This document shows positions 36,601-47,830 of a stretch of DNA of 64,000 nucleotides, one piece after another. A program made the translations under genes and the position numbers. Each line of letters begins with the position of its first letter. The first letter of the stretch is position 1. Location: the NCBI RefSeq assembly GCF_963676685.1, contig NC_092348.1:30603386-30667385 (forward strand), in the 5' to 3' direction. Below the pieces are notes generated by a model. That model was not told where the DNA came from and did not search any database. It saw nothing but the letters and a program-made list of their open reading frames with translations. This DNA is from Mytilus edulis (Eukaryota > Mollusca > Bivalvia > Mytilida > Mytilidae).

Positions 36601-36852
36601 CCTTACCTTGTGACGGAATGCCTGACACAATTGAATACGATGGGAAATGTTACGAATTCAAAAATACTGAGAAGTCGTATGCTTCAGCTCAAGAATTCTG
36701 TAATGGGAAAGGTGGAATCCTTCTTGAAATTACAAATGATGGAATTGAAAACTTCGTATATGAAACTATTAGTAATTTAGGATGGAGCTGGAGCTACATG
36801 TATATAGGTTTCAACAAAACCACTGGCAAAAATCCATGGCTCAGACAAAACG
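36601..36852 (+). CDS. C-type lectin exon 2: N-terminal half of the carbohydrate-recognition-like domain
   Basis: The exon follows a TTTATAATTTACAG acceptor and ends before a GTGTGT donor, phase 1 at both ends. It encodes residues 23-106 of the predicted protein. C26 and C39 are the extra N-terminal pair of long-form C-type lectin domains, C56 is the first canonical cysteine (EFCNGKGG), and MYIGF at 89-93 stands for the WIGL core motif. WLRQNG at 102-107 leads into exon 3. The open frame runs 32 codons into intron 2 before a stop, so an unspliced reading would end early. Predicted role: secreted lectin, probably pathogen- or particle-binding as usual for bivalve lectins, which is inference from family. 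Confidence 0.88.
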
Positions 36853-37396
36853 GTGTGTATGAAAATATGGGAACGATTTTTTAGGTCATTTTGTTCTTAG
36901 ATTAATTAACAAGAGGCGTGAAGTCATGTCCAATTATCAATAAACTTTTTAAACATTCTCACTGCAGTACAATCTGCTGTATATAGAAGCAAATATAAGA
37001 AAAGTTGTCAGCATTTTAAACTCGTGGATCCCCATTTTCTGTGCTTATTTGAATCAGTGTTTTATTTTAATTTTTAATCTTATTTTGTTATTTTGTTGTT
37101 TTTTTTCCATCGACATGTTCGGAAAGACCTTCAAATAGTTGAAAATATTTTTACTTTTTTAAGTTTCATATTTATTATTCTAATATATACCTTTATAAAC
37201 CTTCTATCAATGTAAGATCATGTTAAGCAGCATTACAAAAGTATAATTAGAGAGAGCAACCTAATAAAACACGTCGAAATCTAACCTTATTTTTGTCTAC
37301 AGTAATATAAGCATCAACACGGAAATATCAATATATAAAATTGTAAAAAACCATACCTTACGTATTTGTATTCTTGGTAAATATTATCATTCTTAG
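36853..37396. other. Lectin intron 2
   Basis: 544 bp, AT-rich, T-run near 37095-37110, no other feature. Confidence 0.7.
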
Positions 37397-37560
37397 GTGA
37401 CGAAATTACGTATGAAGATTGGTTAACAGGTCAGGAAATATGTTGGAAACCTATGGAGTATCTCTGTACGGCAAACTGCGTCCTTTACGATTTCTCATGG
37501 AAAGGATGGAGTGATACACATTGTGAGGAAGAATATCATTATGCTTGCGAATACGGTTAG
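37397..37560 (+). CDS. C-type lectin exon 3: C-terminal half of the domain and stop
   Basis: Acceptor TTCTTAG ends at 37396. The exon gives residues 107-160 and stops at TAG 37558-37560, for a 160-residue single-domain lectin. C134, C149 and C157 complete the canonical pairs with C56, and GWSDTHC at 143-149 corresponds to the WND calcium/sugar-binding strand, with Ser for Asn. There is no EPN or QPD in the long loop; instead two additional cysteines, C122 and C130, could form an extra disulfide there. A GTTAGT donor overlaps the stop, so splicing to a further exon is possible. No AATAAA is close by. The fold is well supported; sugar specificity cannot be predicted. Confidence 0.88.
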
Positions 37561-38275
37561 TCAGACTTTTATACAAACAAAACAAACAACCATATACTTA
37601 ATCACGGCGCCCAACCAGAGCAGAATATATAAAATTATCATATATATAAATTATATAAATTTCCAAGTTTGTGAGCTCCAAATCTAAATTTTGTTAAAGC
37701 ACATAGTTTAAGAAATGGTAATTTTAAAAAGTACATGTATGGCTCAAAATCAAAGTTGGTTTGAATAATCGATAAGTTCTAGGTACTGTCAAACCTATAA
37801 TCATGATAATGTTTTAAGAAATAGTTAAAAAAAAAACTACAATTTTCAGTTTAGATTAAATACAGATGGAGTATGAAATCTATGGCATGGTATTGGTTGC
37901 AAAAATTTTAATTTATTGAATTGGTATATTTCTTCATTTGAATGCAATATTTTTTTTTTTTGAATGGTATATTTTTCATTTAAATGCAATATTTTTTATT
38001 CAAATGGTATAATTTGTCATTCAAATGCAATGTTTTTTTTATTCAATTGGTATAATTCTTCATTTAAATGCGATATTTTTTATTTAAATGGTATAATTTG
38101 TCATTCAAATGCAATATTTTTTATTCAGTTGGTATAGTACTTTTTTTTATTTATATGCAATAATTGCATTGTGGGAAATTCTTTGACGTCTTAAGGTCAA
38201 ATTTTCAACAACGTTTCTGATTGATCGGTAATTGTTTGGATTTCCCCCTTTCTTTCTAAACATGAGTGACAAAAC

Positions 38276-40345
38276 AACCAATCAATTTACACTTGTGTTA
38301 AATAAAAGGAAAACCATTTGATATTTATTTATTTGTTGGGGTGGGGGACAGAAGTATTTCATATATATGAATGTGGTTGCCTGGTAAGAGCTGCAAAATA
38401 GGCACGATTAGCGACAGATTAAAATGAATAATAATGTCTCATCTTCCATTCCCCTTCCTTATCTATAAATTTAAACTGACCACTACGGAATAGCCCAATA
38501 GTGTTGAAAGTAGCGTTAAACACTAATCAATCAAAATCCCTTACCTAGAATGTCAAATAATCGTCTCTTAACTGTTATTGTCCGTGTAGTTCTTATATTT
38601 ATCCAGCTTATCGTCCTACAGGGATGTCTATCTAAGACTGTCATACCATAAAACGTTAATAACATAGCTCACATTCTAATATATCTGAATTCATCAATTT
38701 ATTTATGTTATTTAGACTAAACGACGCCATGTTTGTTTTGTGCCTCTGTCGTCTAAACAACCTATCAAAAAAGAAGAAGTGGAAAAGAGCCAGAAGATCT
38801 TCCCAATGCAAAAAAAAACAGAAATGGACTTCTTCTGGCTCACTACCGAAGAACAAAAAAAAAAAACGCGCCCCATTAATATGTTTTAAAAACGCCTTGC
38901 CCCTTCCCTTTTATCCCAAAAATTGGCATTGTTGAATATAAATGCATATATATAATCATCATTAAAATGCTATTGTATTTTTATAAGACATACTTTATTA
39001 CATGATCTGGGACTAATGACATCTATCTATAAGTCCAATCATACAGTAAATTATTATGGTATGAATATGTTTCTTGTTTTAATAACCACATTTGATGCAT
39101 GAGTCACCATTTATCAGGACAGGAATTGGGTTTACATAGAGAGAATAATGTGCAAAAAATGGATATTGGGCGGGACCAAACCTATATATAACATAATAAA
39201 GAAATGATGAAATATAAAGAATGCATCGATTGTTTTTTTGGTTGCCAAATGTCCAGTAACAAATATTTCTCGCATGTTTAGCACAAATATAATAGAGATC
39301 AAAGGATAAAGAATAGAGTGAAACGATGAAAACTAAAAGATATAGAATTATAGAAACTATCTTTAATCTTAACCCCCCCCCCCCCCAACCCCCTTACACA
39401 CACACATTAACCATTACTGCAAATACTCGCATATATTACATCTCTATACAAATATCTTAATCTGACCCCCCTCTAAATCATTAGAGATTTGTATCAAATT
39501 ATATTATATACTGTGTCACATAATAAACTTGTATATCCCCCTCCCCCTCCCAATGCAGAATTGAAAAGTAAATCGTTTATAAGTCTTGAAGAAAAATATG
39601 TTTTGAAATATGCCCTGCATACTTATTTATGATCATTTATACAAAGACATAGGTATATTAATTATTGAACTACTGTGGGGCTTGAAAAACAAATTCTATT
39701 TAAGGGATTCGGAGATGTGAACAGTAAAAAAAGCTCAGCAACGAATCCTAAATGTAAAATGATTTGCGGCATAGGACTATTGTTGTTATTAACTAGTTCA
39801 AATTTATCCCGAATTGTCTTTATTAAAGAATTAGTTCCGGAGTATCACAGCTGATGTCTCTTCTTGTGGGTCTTTGGTTCTGCTGTCGTAATTAGGTGAT
39901 TTTTTTTCTACATGAAACAAAAAAGATGGGGCTTAGTCCAAATAAATATAACGTTCTGGAAGGCTTTTTACTCTTTTTTATGTTTGCCTTCCTGCAACGT
40001 CCCTGAGGATCAAGAAAAGAAAAAATGATATAGCATCAGAGAACGTCATGATTACATATATCTGGACTTAGAGGGGGGAGGCTTGCTATGCATTTGTTTT
40101 ATTTCAATGTGTAGACTGTCGGGGAGTTTCTTCAGAAAGGGTTTTCATGGGAGGCGTTTTTGCCATGCACGCAGGCATCGTTTTCTATCCATGAACAGGT
40201 TGTGTGTCAACATAAGTATCAATACTTGTCACTCACATTTTTTGCTCGACCTCGCCATTATTGACATTAACAGTCATTGCAGGAACTCGCACGAACGCCA
40301 AATTTACTTAGAGGTGCGATATTTCGACGCGTTGTTTTAATTCTT
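38276..40345. other. Interior of the foldback element
   Basis: No gene. A short fragment at about 38505-38545 (GTGTTGAAAGTAGCGTTAAA) looks like the tail of a molluscan SINE or LINE. C-rich stretch at 39372-39395, (CA)n beside it. Confidence 0.5.
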
Positions 40346-40784
40346 GGTCACTCATGTTTAGAAAGAAAGGGGGAAATCCAAACAATTACCGACCAATCAG
40401 AAACGTTGTTGCAAATTTGAACTTAAGACGTCACAGAATTTCCCATAATGCAATTATTGCATATAAATAAAAAAAACTACTATACCAATTGAATAAAAAA
40501 TATTGCATTTGAATAACAAATTATACCATTTAAATAAAAAATATTGTATTTGAATGACAAATTATACCATTAAAATAAAAAAAAGTCTATTTAAATGAAG
40601 AAATATACCAATTGAATAAACAAATATTGCATTTGAATGACAAATTATACCATTTGAATAAAAAATACTACGATTCAATGACAAATTATACCATTTAAAT
40701 AAAAAATATTGCATTTACATGAAAAAATATACCATAAAAATTAAAAAAATATTGCATTTAATTATAGGTTTCATAACGAGTAAG

Positions 40785-40949
40785 AATACACCTTATCGCT
40801 ATTCCCGGCTGACCCGTCCGCTTGAACTTTTGACGTCAACAACAATCACTTTTCCATTGTGGCGTCAGACATTTTGTTTTATGACGTCAAAATTTACGGG
40901 AACCTGTGTGATTTCCAGCAATGGCGGACAAATAGCGATAAGGTGTATT
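40785..40949. mobile_element. 165-bp MITE-like element with 19-bp inverted ends
   Basis: AATACACCTTATCGCTATT at 40785-40803 and its exact reverse complement at 40931-40949. Nested in the right arm of the foldback. Confidence 0.75.
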
Positions 40950-41061
40950 AGATATCGATTGATATCAACTCGAATTATTTAATTTCAATAATAATAAACG
41001 AGCCTATGGCGAGATTATTATTATTGAAATTAATAACGAGAGATGATATCAAGCGATATCT
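40950..41061. repeat. Near-perfect hairpin, ~47-bp arms
   Basis: Left arm 40950-40997 and right arm 41015-41061 pair almost throughout, around a 17-base loop (ACGAGCCTATGGCGAGA). It abuts the MITE at 40949. Confidence 0.8.
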
Positions 41062-41176
41062 AATTCTCACAAGTTGTTAAACCTATTTCTCTTATGGCAA
41101 AAAGTTGTATGTGCGTGGCCTATTTGTTGCGAGTTGTGTTGTTACGGCCGTTTTTCTTTTGCAACGCGTACTGATC

Positions 41177-41930
41177 TTTCTCTTATGGTTGGGGCCTGTT
41201 ATCTAATTTGTAACAAGTGTATTGACACGTTATTTCTACAATAATTAACAAATAACTCACTTGTTGCGCCTTGAAATCTTCTTTTTATCAAATTTTATTA
41301 CATTCTGAAGCGGCACAGAAGCCAGAAAATGCCCGGTGTTTATGTATGACACCGGAAGCATACCTATGACGTCACGTAGTGTAGGGACCAAAAAAGATAA
41401 CATCTTTTCGCGGAATTTTTTTTAATGAAGATTTTACACTGAAATTGTAATTGAAATTTAATTATGAACTTGTTTTGCATTAGAATAGAGATAACTGTAT
41501 TGTATTTGAAGCTTTGCGGACGCCTATCGGTAGTTTTACTGTCGCATACAGAGGGAAATTGAAATTGGAAGTTGTGCCAGTTATAATGCCCTTTGCTCCG
41601 TTACATAACCGTACACGGGATCCTTCCTTTATTTCTTCGTCCATGATAAGATTTATATTAGATAATGCAGACGATAAAGCACTGAAACGAAAATCGCGAA
41701 AACCGGAAGTTAACAATCAGTTGTCAAGAAAAAAAGTAGTCCCGGCATGACCTTTCCAGTGAATAATGACCTGATCAACGGCCAATGAAAATATTAGAAA
41801 TTTACGAGATAAGCCAATCAAATTAACGTAATTTTGATATCACTTTTTCATATCACACTCCGTATGGTGTGATACGAAAAATATCTATTCACGTGGGAGT
41901 TAGATAAAAGGCCCCAACCCATAAGAGAAA
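41177..41930. mobile_element. ~750-bp MITE-like element with inverted ends
   Basis: TTTCTCTTATGGTTGGGGCC at 41177 mirrors GGCCCCAACCCATAAGAGAA at 41910. Also contains the palindrome around TCACACTCCGTATGGTGTGA (41853). The 78-codon frames on both strands near 41480-41750 have no family I recognise. Confidence 0.7.
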
Positions 41931-42257
41931 TGAAGAAATATACCAATTGAATAAAAAATATTGCATTTAAATGACAAGTTATACCAATTGAATAAAAATA
42001 TTGCAATTGAATGACAAATTGTACTAATTGAATAAAAATATTGCAATTAAATCACAAATTATACCATTTGAATAAACAATATTGCATTTAAATGAAAAAA
42101 ATTATACCATTCAAATAAGAAAATATTGCATTTAAATGAAGAAATATACCAATTCAATAAAAAATATTGCATTTTAAATGAAGAAATATACCATTAAATA
42201 AAAAATATTGCATTTAAATGAAAAATATCAAATTTTTGCAACCAATACCATGCTATA

Positions 42258-42543
42258 CAAATCTTGATTTTCCGAAAATTTAATCGCAATTTTTTTTCCA
42301 CCTCCCTCCGATCGGCAAAATATCTCGTTTACACCTTTTTAAACTGAAATCTTAAATCATTTGTTGCTAATTTACCAATCTCTATCACATGTTTTTTGTT
42401 GATGAAATATCTTGTTTGCATCATTCTATTAGAACCCTGGTTGCCCTCTCAAATCCTGGATCATCACCTGATTTCAAGTGTTTCCGTAATCAGAACCACC
42501 TCTATACATGAGTTGGCTGAAACTTTTATGCATTACTATAAAT
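42258..42543. other. Spacer before the assembly gap
   Basis: Unremarkable AT-rich sequence, possibly LINE-related on the minus strand but too short to say. Confidence 0.4.
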
Positions 42544-42643
42544 NNNNNNNNNNNNNNNNNNNNNNNNNNNNNNNNNNNNNNNNNNNNNNNNNNNNNNNNN
42601 NNNNNNNNNNNNNNNNNNNNNNNNNNNNNNNNNNNNNNNNNNN
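42544..42643. other. Assembly gap, 100 Ns
   Basis: Exactly 100 Ns, a placeholder length; true distance unknown. Frames running into it are artefacts. Confidence 0.99.
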
Positions 42644-42649
42644 CTAACA

Positions 42650-43250
42650 CATTTATACAGTTAATAAAAAGATGTAGAGAATTAGATGAAATTTATTTTA
42701 AGGTATTTCAGTATATATGTATATAGGGGATGGTGAGAGGGACCATGTCCTGTAATGTGTGTTTTTCTAGTAGTGAATTCTTAAGACCAAAAAGTGAACA
42801 TTTGTCATTATAGCTTTAGAGAAACCAATATTTTCCTGGGATGTAATGCCGTATGTTTCTAAATATTTTTAGGTCTGTTATTTAATATTCTTGTAAACAA
42901 CTTACAAGCATAACATCTTATAGCAATTGCCCTGTCTTTACTAGGTTCACCTGATTTATGTATAAGAGTTAAAAAGTAAAACCAAATCTAAGGTAAAATT
43001 TAACAAAGAAAGACACTATTGAATATTTTCAAAAAGGAGTTGGGAGAAATGTAGAAACCAATATGTTAACATCTCATTTGATATTTGGTCAATTCCGCGG
43101 GTTTTTTTCACTTTTCAAAGATTTTAGTGCATTAAAAAGCTCTTTTTCAGAAAAAAATAGCTCATCAAATTATTTACATTTATCTGCTTCAGCTAGTAAT
43201 TTATGTACTAGATATTGGTTATTTAAAATGTGTCAATCTGATTTATTAGA
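42650..43250 (-). mobile_element. Decayed LINE reverse transcriptase, N-terminal part
   Basis: On the minus strand, short stretches in shifting frames read ALKSLKSEKNP, GIDQISNEML and, further on, LIHKSGEPSKD and YACKLFTRILNNR. These match the order of motifs at the start of LINE reverse transcriptase (a PGxDxIxxE-like motif, then the lysine/serine-gly phrase and the LYKLFxxxLNxR helix). Many frameshifts and stops are present. The N gap follows on the 3' side, so the catalytic YADD box may lie in the gap or be lost. Probably the same copy as the endonuclease remnant at 43380-44000. Confidence 0.6.
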
Positions 43251-43379
43251 ATAAGCATATAGAGTCGTATCGTGATTTTCCTAGATTTTCTATAATGCTA
43301 TAAAAAAAATGAAATAAGATGATCTAAAATATTGATCTTTATTGAATTTTTCAAATACATTTTCTTTAACAATAATTTG

Positions 43380-44000
43380 TTTTTAAAGGACTGACAGAAA
43401 TTGATTTTTCCAACCTGGATTTCTTCTTTGTTTTATTATATTTTTTTAAACTTGAGAAGTTGGTGTGAGGTTTACTTTCCAAAAGTGTCTCTGAATGTTT
43501 TGCCATTAGAGTTCTTAATTTATCTTGAATACATAAATCAATTAAATATTTTCCCCTTTGAGAAAGTATATTATCTTGACTACTTCTAGATGGTAAATCG
43601 AAATCGGGATAGTATGAATAAAAAAGCGGGGTGTGGTTTGGGCTATCACCTTGAGTAAGGTCAGATTCATCCCCGGTTATGGCATTAAAATCCCAGCCAA
43701 TATTATATCCATCTTTGAAGTGGTTTGAAATATCTTCCTAAATTAGTGAGAAAATGTCAGCAACATATTGGCGACTATAAATTGATTCCGCTGGTGGGTC
43801 ATATAAGAAACATATATAGATAAATCTTGATATTCCAAAAAAAAATTGTTATCTAGATTTAAATACCGGTTTCGTCTTCAAGGAATTGTACCCCTTTTAG
43901 AATATCTTTTTTTCTTCTTCATAGAAATAGATAATCCGCAGATCACTTTCTACCTCTTGGAGATTTAGGTCTAACTATGTTAATCATCTAAGTATGGTAC
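43380..44000 (-). mobile_element. Decayed LINE endonuclease (EEP) domain
   Basis: Minus-strand frame from about 43840 to 43500 reads YDPPAESIYSRQYVADIF, one stop, then WDFNA (43681-43695), the counterpart of the GDFNA motif of exonuclease-endonuclease-phosphatase domains, then a run ending SQRGKYLIDLCIQDKLRTL. After a frameshift, NGKTFRDTFGK continues. The order and spacing are those of molluscan LINE endonucleases. The reverse-transcriptase remnant lies on its 3' side, as expected for one element. Confidence 0.7.
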
Positions 44001-45287
44001 TTTAAGTCAATTTCATAAATCACAACGACTTTCCATTGGACAGAATATATATTTATCCTTATGAGAGACCAGCCTAACAATCACTGGGTCTTCAAACTTA
44101 ATAATATCTATACCCATCGATATTCAAACTAGCAGTATTTCCCCTCCATTTTATTAATATTATTATTATTAAATATTTTTCTTCACATAAAGAGAATGGA
44201 CCAAATATACAACACTGCTTTCATTTAATATATAGTAGAACACATCCGCGACATCGCGGGTTTAAAGTGGGAACTTGGACCACTTCAGGAACCGGCCTCT
44301 TTGGTACATTCAGAGAAGACCCAAGCTAAACTCTGTGGGAACACAGAAGAAGAGAACCCCAAATATAAGCTTGCGTAAAATGTGGGGACATGTTCCATTT
44401 TCAACTTACAATACCCCGCTGGCTATACTGTAACGAATTATTTGTTTTGTGTTGAAAATGATGTTAATTCTGAATCAAAAGTCATATAGATAATAATAAA
44501 ATATGAACTGTCAATATTAATCTTGAAAACATATTAATTAAACATATATTCAAATCGATAAGCTGGCGTTTCAAAGTTAAATGGAAATGTTTTCGTTTTG
44601 CCATCCCAGTTATATAGCATCTATGGAGTAAGCGATCCCTCACTGTCGATATGGCACGTTCTTTTCATCTGAATTTTCAGTTTTTGTTTCACTGCATTTA
44701 GATATTAGCTTAATATCCTCGATCACGTCTTTCTATGGTATTAAATTGGCAAGCTGAACCACAATACTGATTTCAGTAACCACTATATCGAGAATAAAAC
44801 TCATTCTAATTTTTATTTTGTAAATTAAATCGAGAGTACTCTCTGTATAAATCTGAGATTTGTTCTGTTTTGAATTTCTTTTTGAAGGGATTTGGAATGC
44901 ACAAAGCTTTATGCACTGATGATTTGATGTTTGCAACTAGCATTTTTTGTATCTTGTGTCGAGAGAATAGAAATATGATGATAGCATGTTCTCTAATACC
45001 AATACAAGCGTTGTCACATACTGAAATCTATTAAAGTTCCTAGATATTTGTTTATTGAATGGCTATTTCACTCCTGAAGCTTCTTGTTCACCAAACTGTA
45101 GTCACCTCGATGTATCTCACCTTAGATTTTCATGTCATTTATCATGAACAAATGTGATTAATTTTTCTACCACATATAAACACTTTGTTGGTGCGTGTTT
45201 CCTGTCATCAATACTGGAAAGATGTACAATCAACAGGACCTGTCCTAAAATATATGTGTTGCCTCTTGAAATGAGAATATAAAAAAG
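44001..45287. other. Mostly unrecognised; contains a terminal fragment of the CCGCGAAATCGCGGG repeat
   Basis: AGTAGAACACATCCGCGACA at 44233 followed by TCGCGGG matches the left end of the element at 46142. No gene seen. Confidence 0.5.
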
Positions 45288-45335
45288 AAGATGTGGTATG
45301 ATTGCCAATGAGACAACGCTGTGTATCTGTCTGTG
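45288..45335 (+). repeat. Fragment of a dispersed mussel repeat
   Basis: GATGTGGTATGATTGCCAAT then GAGACAAC, the start of a repeat whose reversed copies end at 51925-51965 and 55190-55235. Confidence 0.75.
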
Positions 45336-45365
45336 TCATATTAATAAATAAAATCCTTTCCTCTT

Positions 45366-45423
45366 ATGGACGTGAAGTTTGAATTTCTTCTAGCACTAGT
45401 TTCCCTTTACGTGTATGTCCATG
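45366..45423 (+). CDS. Candidate orphan first exon encoding a signal peptide
   Basis: ATG at 45366 opens 19 codons plus one base (MDVKFEFLLALVSLYVYVH), a good signal peptide with hydrophobic core LLALVSLYVYV, and ends at the donor GTAAGA (45424). Phase 1 and donor are the same as in lectin exon 1 at 29758. No matching downstream exon was found in the window. It sits between LINE remnants, so it may be a relic of a duplicated gene or chance. Confidence 0.35.
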
Positions 45424-45449
45424 GTAAGAATTATCATGCATAATTTTTT

Positions 45450-46085
45450 TTATTCAAACAATTCTTCCTCAGGTATGTTAAATGGTGTGAATCTATTTGA
45501 TGTTGAGACTGTGTGATAAGCAGGATCACGTGCTTTTGTATCATTTGGTTTTGTGCTATCTAGTTTATCAATCGTTCGACGTGAAGATTGCTTGCGTATG
45601 TTCAAGATATCATTTGGAACGGTAACTGATTGGTCTGAATCGCTCATTGCAGTAATCATCTTGATATTTTGTTGATTTAATGTATTTATCACAGCTTGAA
45701 TTGATGTATTCGTTTAATTGAGATCATCTTATTGTTTTTGAAATGGTACTAATACATATTATGTAAATCTGCATATTTTTTTCATTTTCATCTTTCTAAA
45801 ATCATGCACTCAACTTAGTTTCCGTATTAATATCTATTTTGTATAAAGCTTATGTATTTCTGCTACAGCAGCTACAAAATTTGCTTTCAGTTTTTGGAGC
45901 AAAATGTTAGCATCTTTTTCATTTAGAGTTGTGTTTGCATTACCTATATTTGTCTTTGTTATATTATCATGAATGGCGTTTTGTGATTTATGTGTTATTT
46001 CTTCAGCTGACGTTGGTTTTGTTCATTCCTTAGAATCCGGGCATTTAGACATAGATTCACCAGGCATTCCTCAATTTTCACTTGA
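45450..46085 (-). mobile_element. Possible LINE ORF1-like remnant
   Basis: Two open stretches on the minus strand: about 46020-45850 (THKSQNAIHDNITKTN, then NEKDANILLQKLKANF) and 45692-45450, an 80-codon frame ending PFNIPEEELFE. Charged, Asn/Lys-rich composition and position upstream of the endonuclease and RT remnants on the same strand suggest ORF1 of the same LINE, split by later insertions. No zinc knuckle or RRM is visible, so this is weak. Confidence 0.35.
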
Positions 46086-46141
46086 ATATTTGCGTTAAGT
46101 GCTGATTAAAGTGTATAACTGATATGAGGAAAGTTTATTAC

Positions 46142-47406
46142 AACTAGAACACACCCGCGAAATCGCGGGCATATACAGCTTGTTAACTGTTGTAGGATGA
46201 ATTTTTGTAAAAGATAGTATGATCGGAAAATTTCATATAAGGTATCAAAAAGCCCTCTCCCTTTTTTCCAAAGTCCGTTATGTGTTTCCTTTCTATTAAA
46301 TTCAATTATTTTTCGTGTTTCTGGCCTTCTACCACAATCATTCTTCCCCTTTGCTACAATGCATTTTTTGGTATAAGTCAAATTAAATTAAAAAAAAATT
46401 TGCACCGCTTCAAACATGAAATGAATGAAACTGCTTATAGACCATTATTATTTTCAACAATAAATTGTTATGCCCCATTTATGGTAATTATGTTTTGTAG
46501 TCTGTTCGTTCGTCCGTCTGTGCCGCTTCAGGTTAAATTTTTTGTCGAGGTAGTTTTTGATGAAGTTGAAGTCCAACCAACTCGAAACTTAGTAAATATG
46601 TTTCCTATTTCAATGCAAAATTAGAGATTTTACCCCTTTTCACGGTCCAATAATCATAGTAAATGATAGTGCCGATGTGGCATCCGTATACTATGGACAC
46701 ATTCTTGTTTCCACATGTTTTACTTATTTCAATATATATGCAACTGGTATGACCCCTTAGATGTATACTATGGACACATTCTTGTTTCCACATGTTTAAC
46801 TTATTTCAATACATGTTTTCCTTATTTCCATACGTTTTTTACTTATTTCAATATATATGCAACTGGTATGACCCCTTAGCTTTATACTATGGACACATTC
46901 TTGTTTCCACATGTTTTACTTAGTTCAATATATATGCAACTGGTATGACCCCTTACATAGTAAATATTTCAGAAAAAAGTAGACAAAATACAGAGAGTCT
47001 ATGTATATTATAGTAGTATAATCGTAGTTTACAGGTGGATAAACGCGAAAACATAATTGTCTCTAAGGAGGTATAATAGTTGTGATTCTTGCGATTTAAA
47101 AACCATGATATGGAGAACGCTCTGATTGGCTTATTTATTTTTCATTTTTGTAATCTATCATACGATTTGTTGTTCATGTGCATGTTTAAAACCGGAAGTA
47201 TTATCTATGACTAAAAGTCAGTCTGATAACGGACACCATATCCGGACACCTATTTTGTCGTTTTTCTCCCAAAATCACTCAATCTAAATAATCATAAGAA
47301 TGGATGACAAATGCGACTATGCATGTTACCTAAAGAACACAGAGGCACGATGATTCATTTATTGTTGAAGGAAGAGAAGTGACACACAAAATGAGGTCTT
47401 CTAGTT
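46142..47406. mobile_element. ~1.26-kb dispersed element with AACTAGAA inverted ends
   Basis: Left end AACTAGAACACACCCGCGAA (46142), right end GGTCTTCTAGTTT (47395-47407); the inverted match is short. The left end recurs at 44233. Inside lies a mussel repeat at 46465-46700 (CGAGGTAGTTTTTGATGAAG, also at 54393) and a three-copy tandem repeat. Confidence 0.6.
46686..46956 (+). repeat. Three-copy tandem repeat, ~78-120-bp units
   Basis: Units start TATACTATGGACACATTCTT at about 46688, 46767 and 46886 and end CAACTGGTATGACCCCTTA. The middle unit carries an internal extra TTTCCTTATTTCCATACG segment. Confidence 0.9.
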
Positions 47407-47420
47407 TAATAGTATAGATA

Positions 47421-47700
47421 GATAATATAGGCTATGCCTGTGTCACGCCTGGGTCGTTGCTTACACTTGGGACAACATATAACGATTGTGAATGACAAAA
47501 ATGATTGTGGTTATTTTCACACGGCCTGGGTCGTTGCTTACACTTGGGACAACGAAAATGGCTTGCATGAATCTTAAATGAAACATGATAATATAGGCTA
47601 TACCTGTGTCGTTATTTACGTGGCGATAAGTGAATGACAAAAATGATTGTGTTTATTTTCACACGGCCTGGGTCGTTGCTTACACTTGGGACAACATAAA
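47421..47700 (+). repeat. Composite tandem repeat with GCCTGGGTCGTTGCTTAC core
   Basis: The core occurs at about 47447, 47524 and 47666, interleaved with two copies of GATAATATAGGCTAT and GACAAAAATGATTGTG. Confidence 0.85.
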
Positions 47701-47702
47701 AT

Positions 47703-47830
47703 TGAGAATGGAAATGGGGAATGTGCCAAAGAGACAACAACCCGACCATAGAAAAAAACAACAGCAGAAGGTCACCAACAGGTCTTCAATGTAGCGAGAT
47801 ATTCCCGCACCCGGAGGCGTCCTTCAACAT
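47703..47830 (+). repeat. Dispersed mussel repeat (same as 13887)
   Basis: GAATGGAAATGGGGAATGTG, CAACAGGTCTTCAATGTAGC, CACCCGGAGGCGTCC. It interrupts the composite tandem repeat, since GACAAAAATGATTGTG resumes at about 47845. Confidence 0.85.

Larger units (their letters stand above)
37881..42257. mobile_element. Large foldback element with minisatellite arms and nested hairpin insertions
   Basis: The ends are inverted: TATGGCATGGTATTGGTTGC (37881) and its mirror GCAACCAATACCATGCTATA (42238-42257). The left arm continues with about 260 bp of ATTTGAATGCAATATTTTTT / ATTCAATGGTATA units, then 115 bp of unique sequence (38161-38275) mirrored at 40346-40455. The right arm repeats the minisatellite at 40456-40770 and again at 41936-42237, split by about 1.2 kb of nested elements. 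The interior (38276-40345) has no transposase frame. It lies just 3' of the lectin gene. Confidence 0.88.

Noticed and set aside
36600..36884. Lectin exon 2 read as a complete 88-residue protein
   Set aside because: It would lack the second half of the domain; a GTGTGT donor at 36853 and a fitting exon at 37397 explain the structure better.
41480..41750. 78-codon frames on both strands, the minus one with a KOW-like look (RVRLCNGAKGIITG)
   Set aside because: Short, inside a MITE-like element, and the resemblance is too weak to name.
40785..42257. CRISPR array because of regular AT-rich repeats
   Set aside because: Units are degenerate minisatellites in eukaryotic DNA, without distinct spacers or cas genes.
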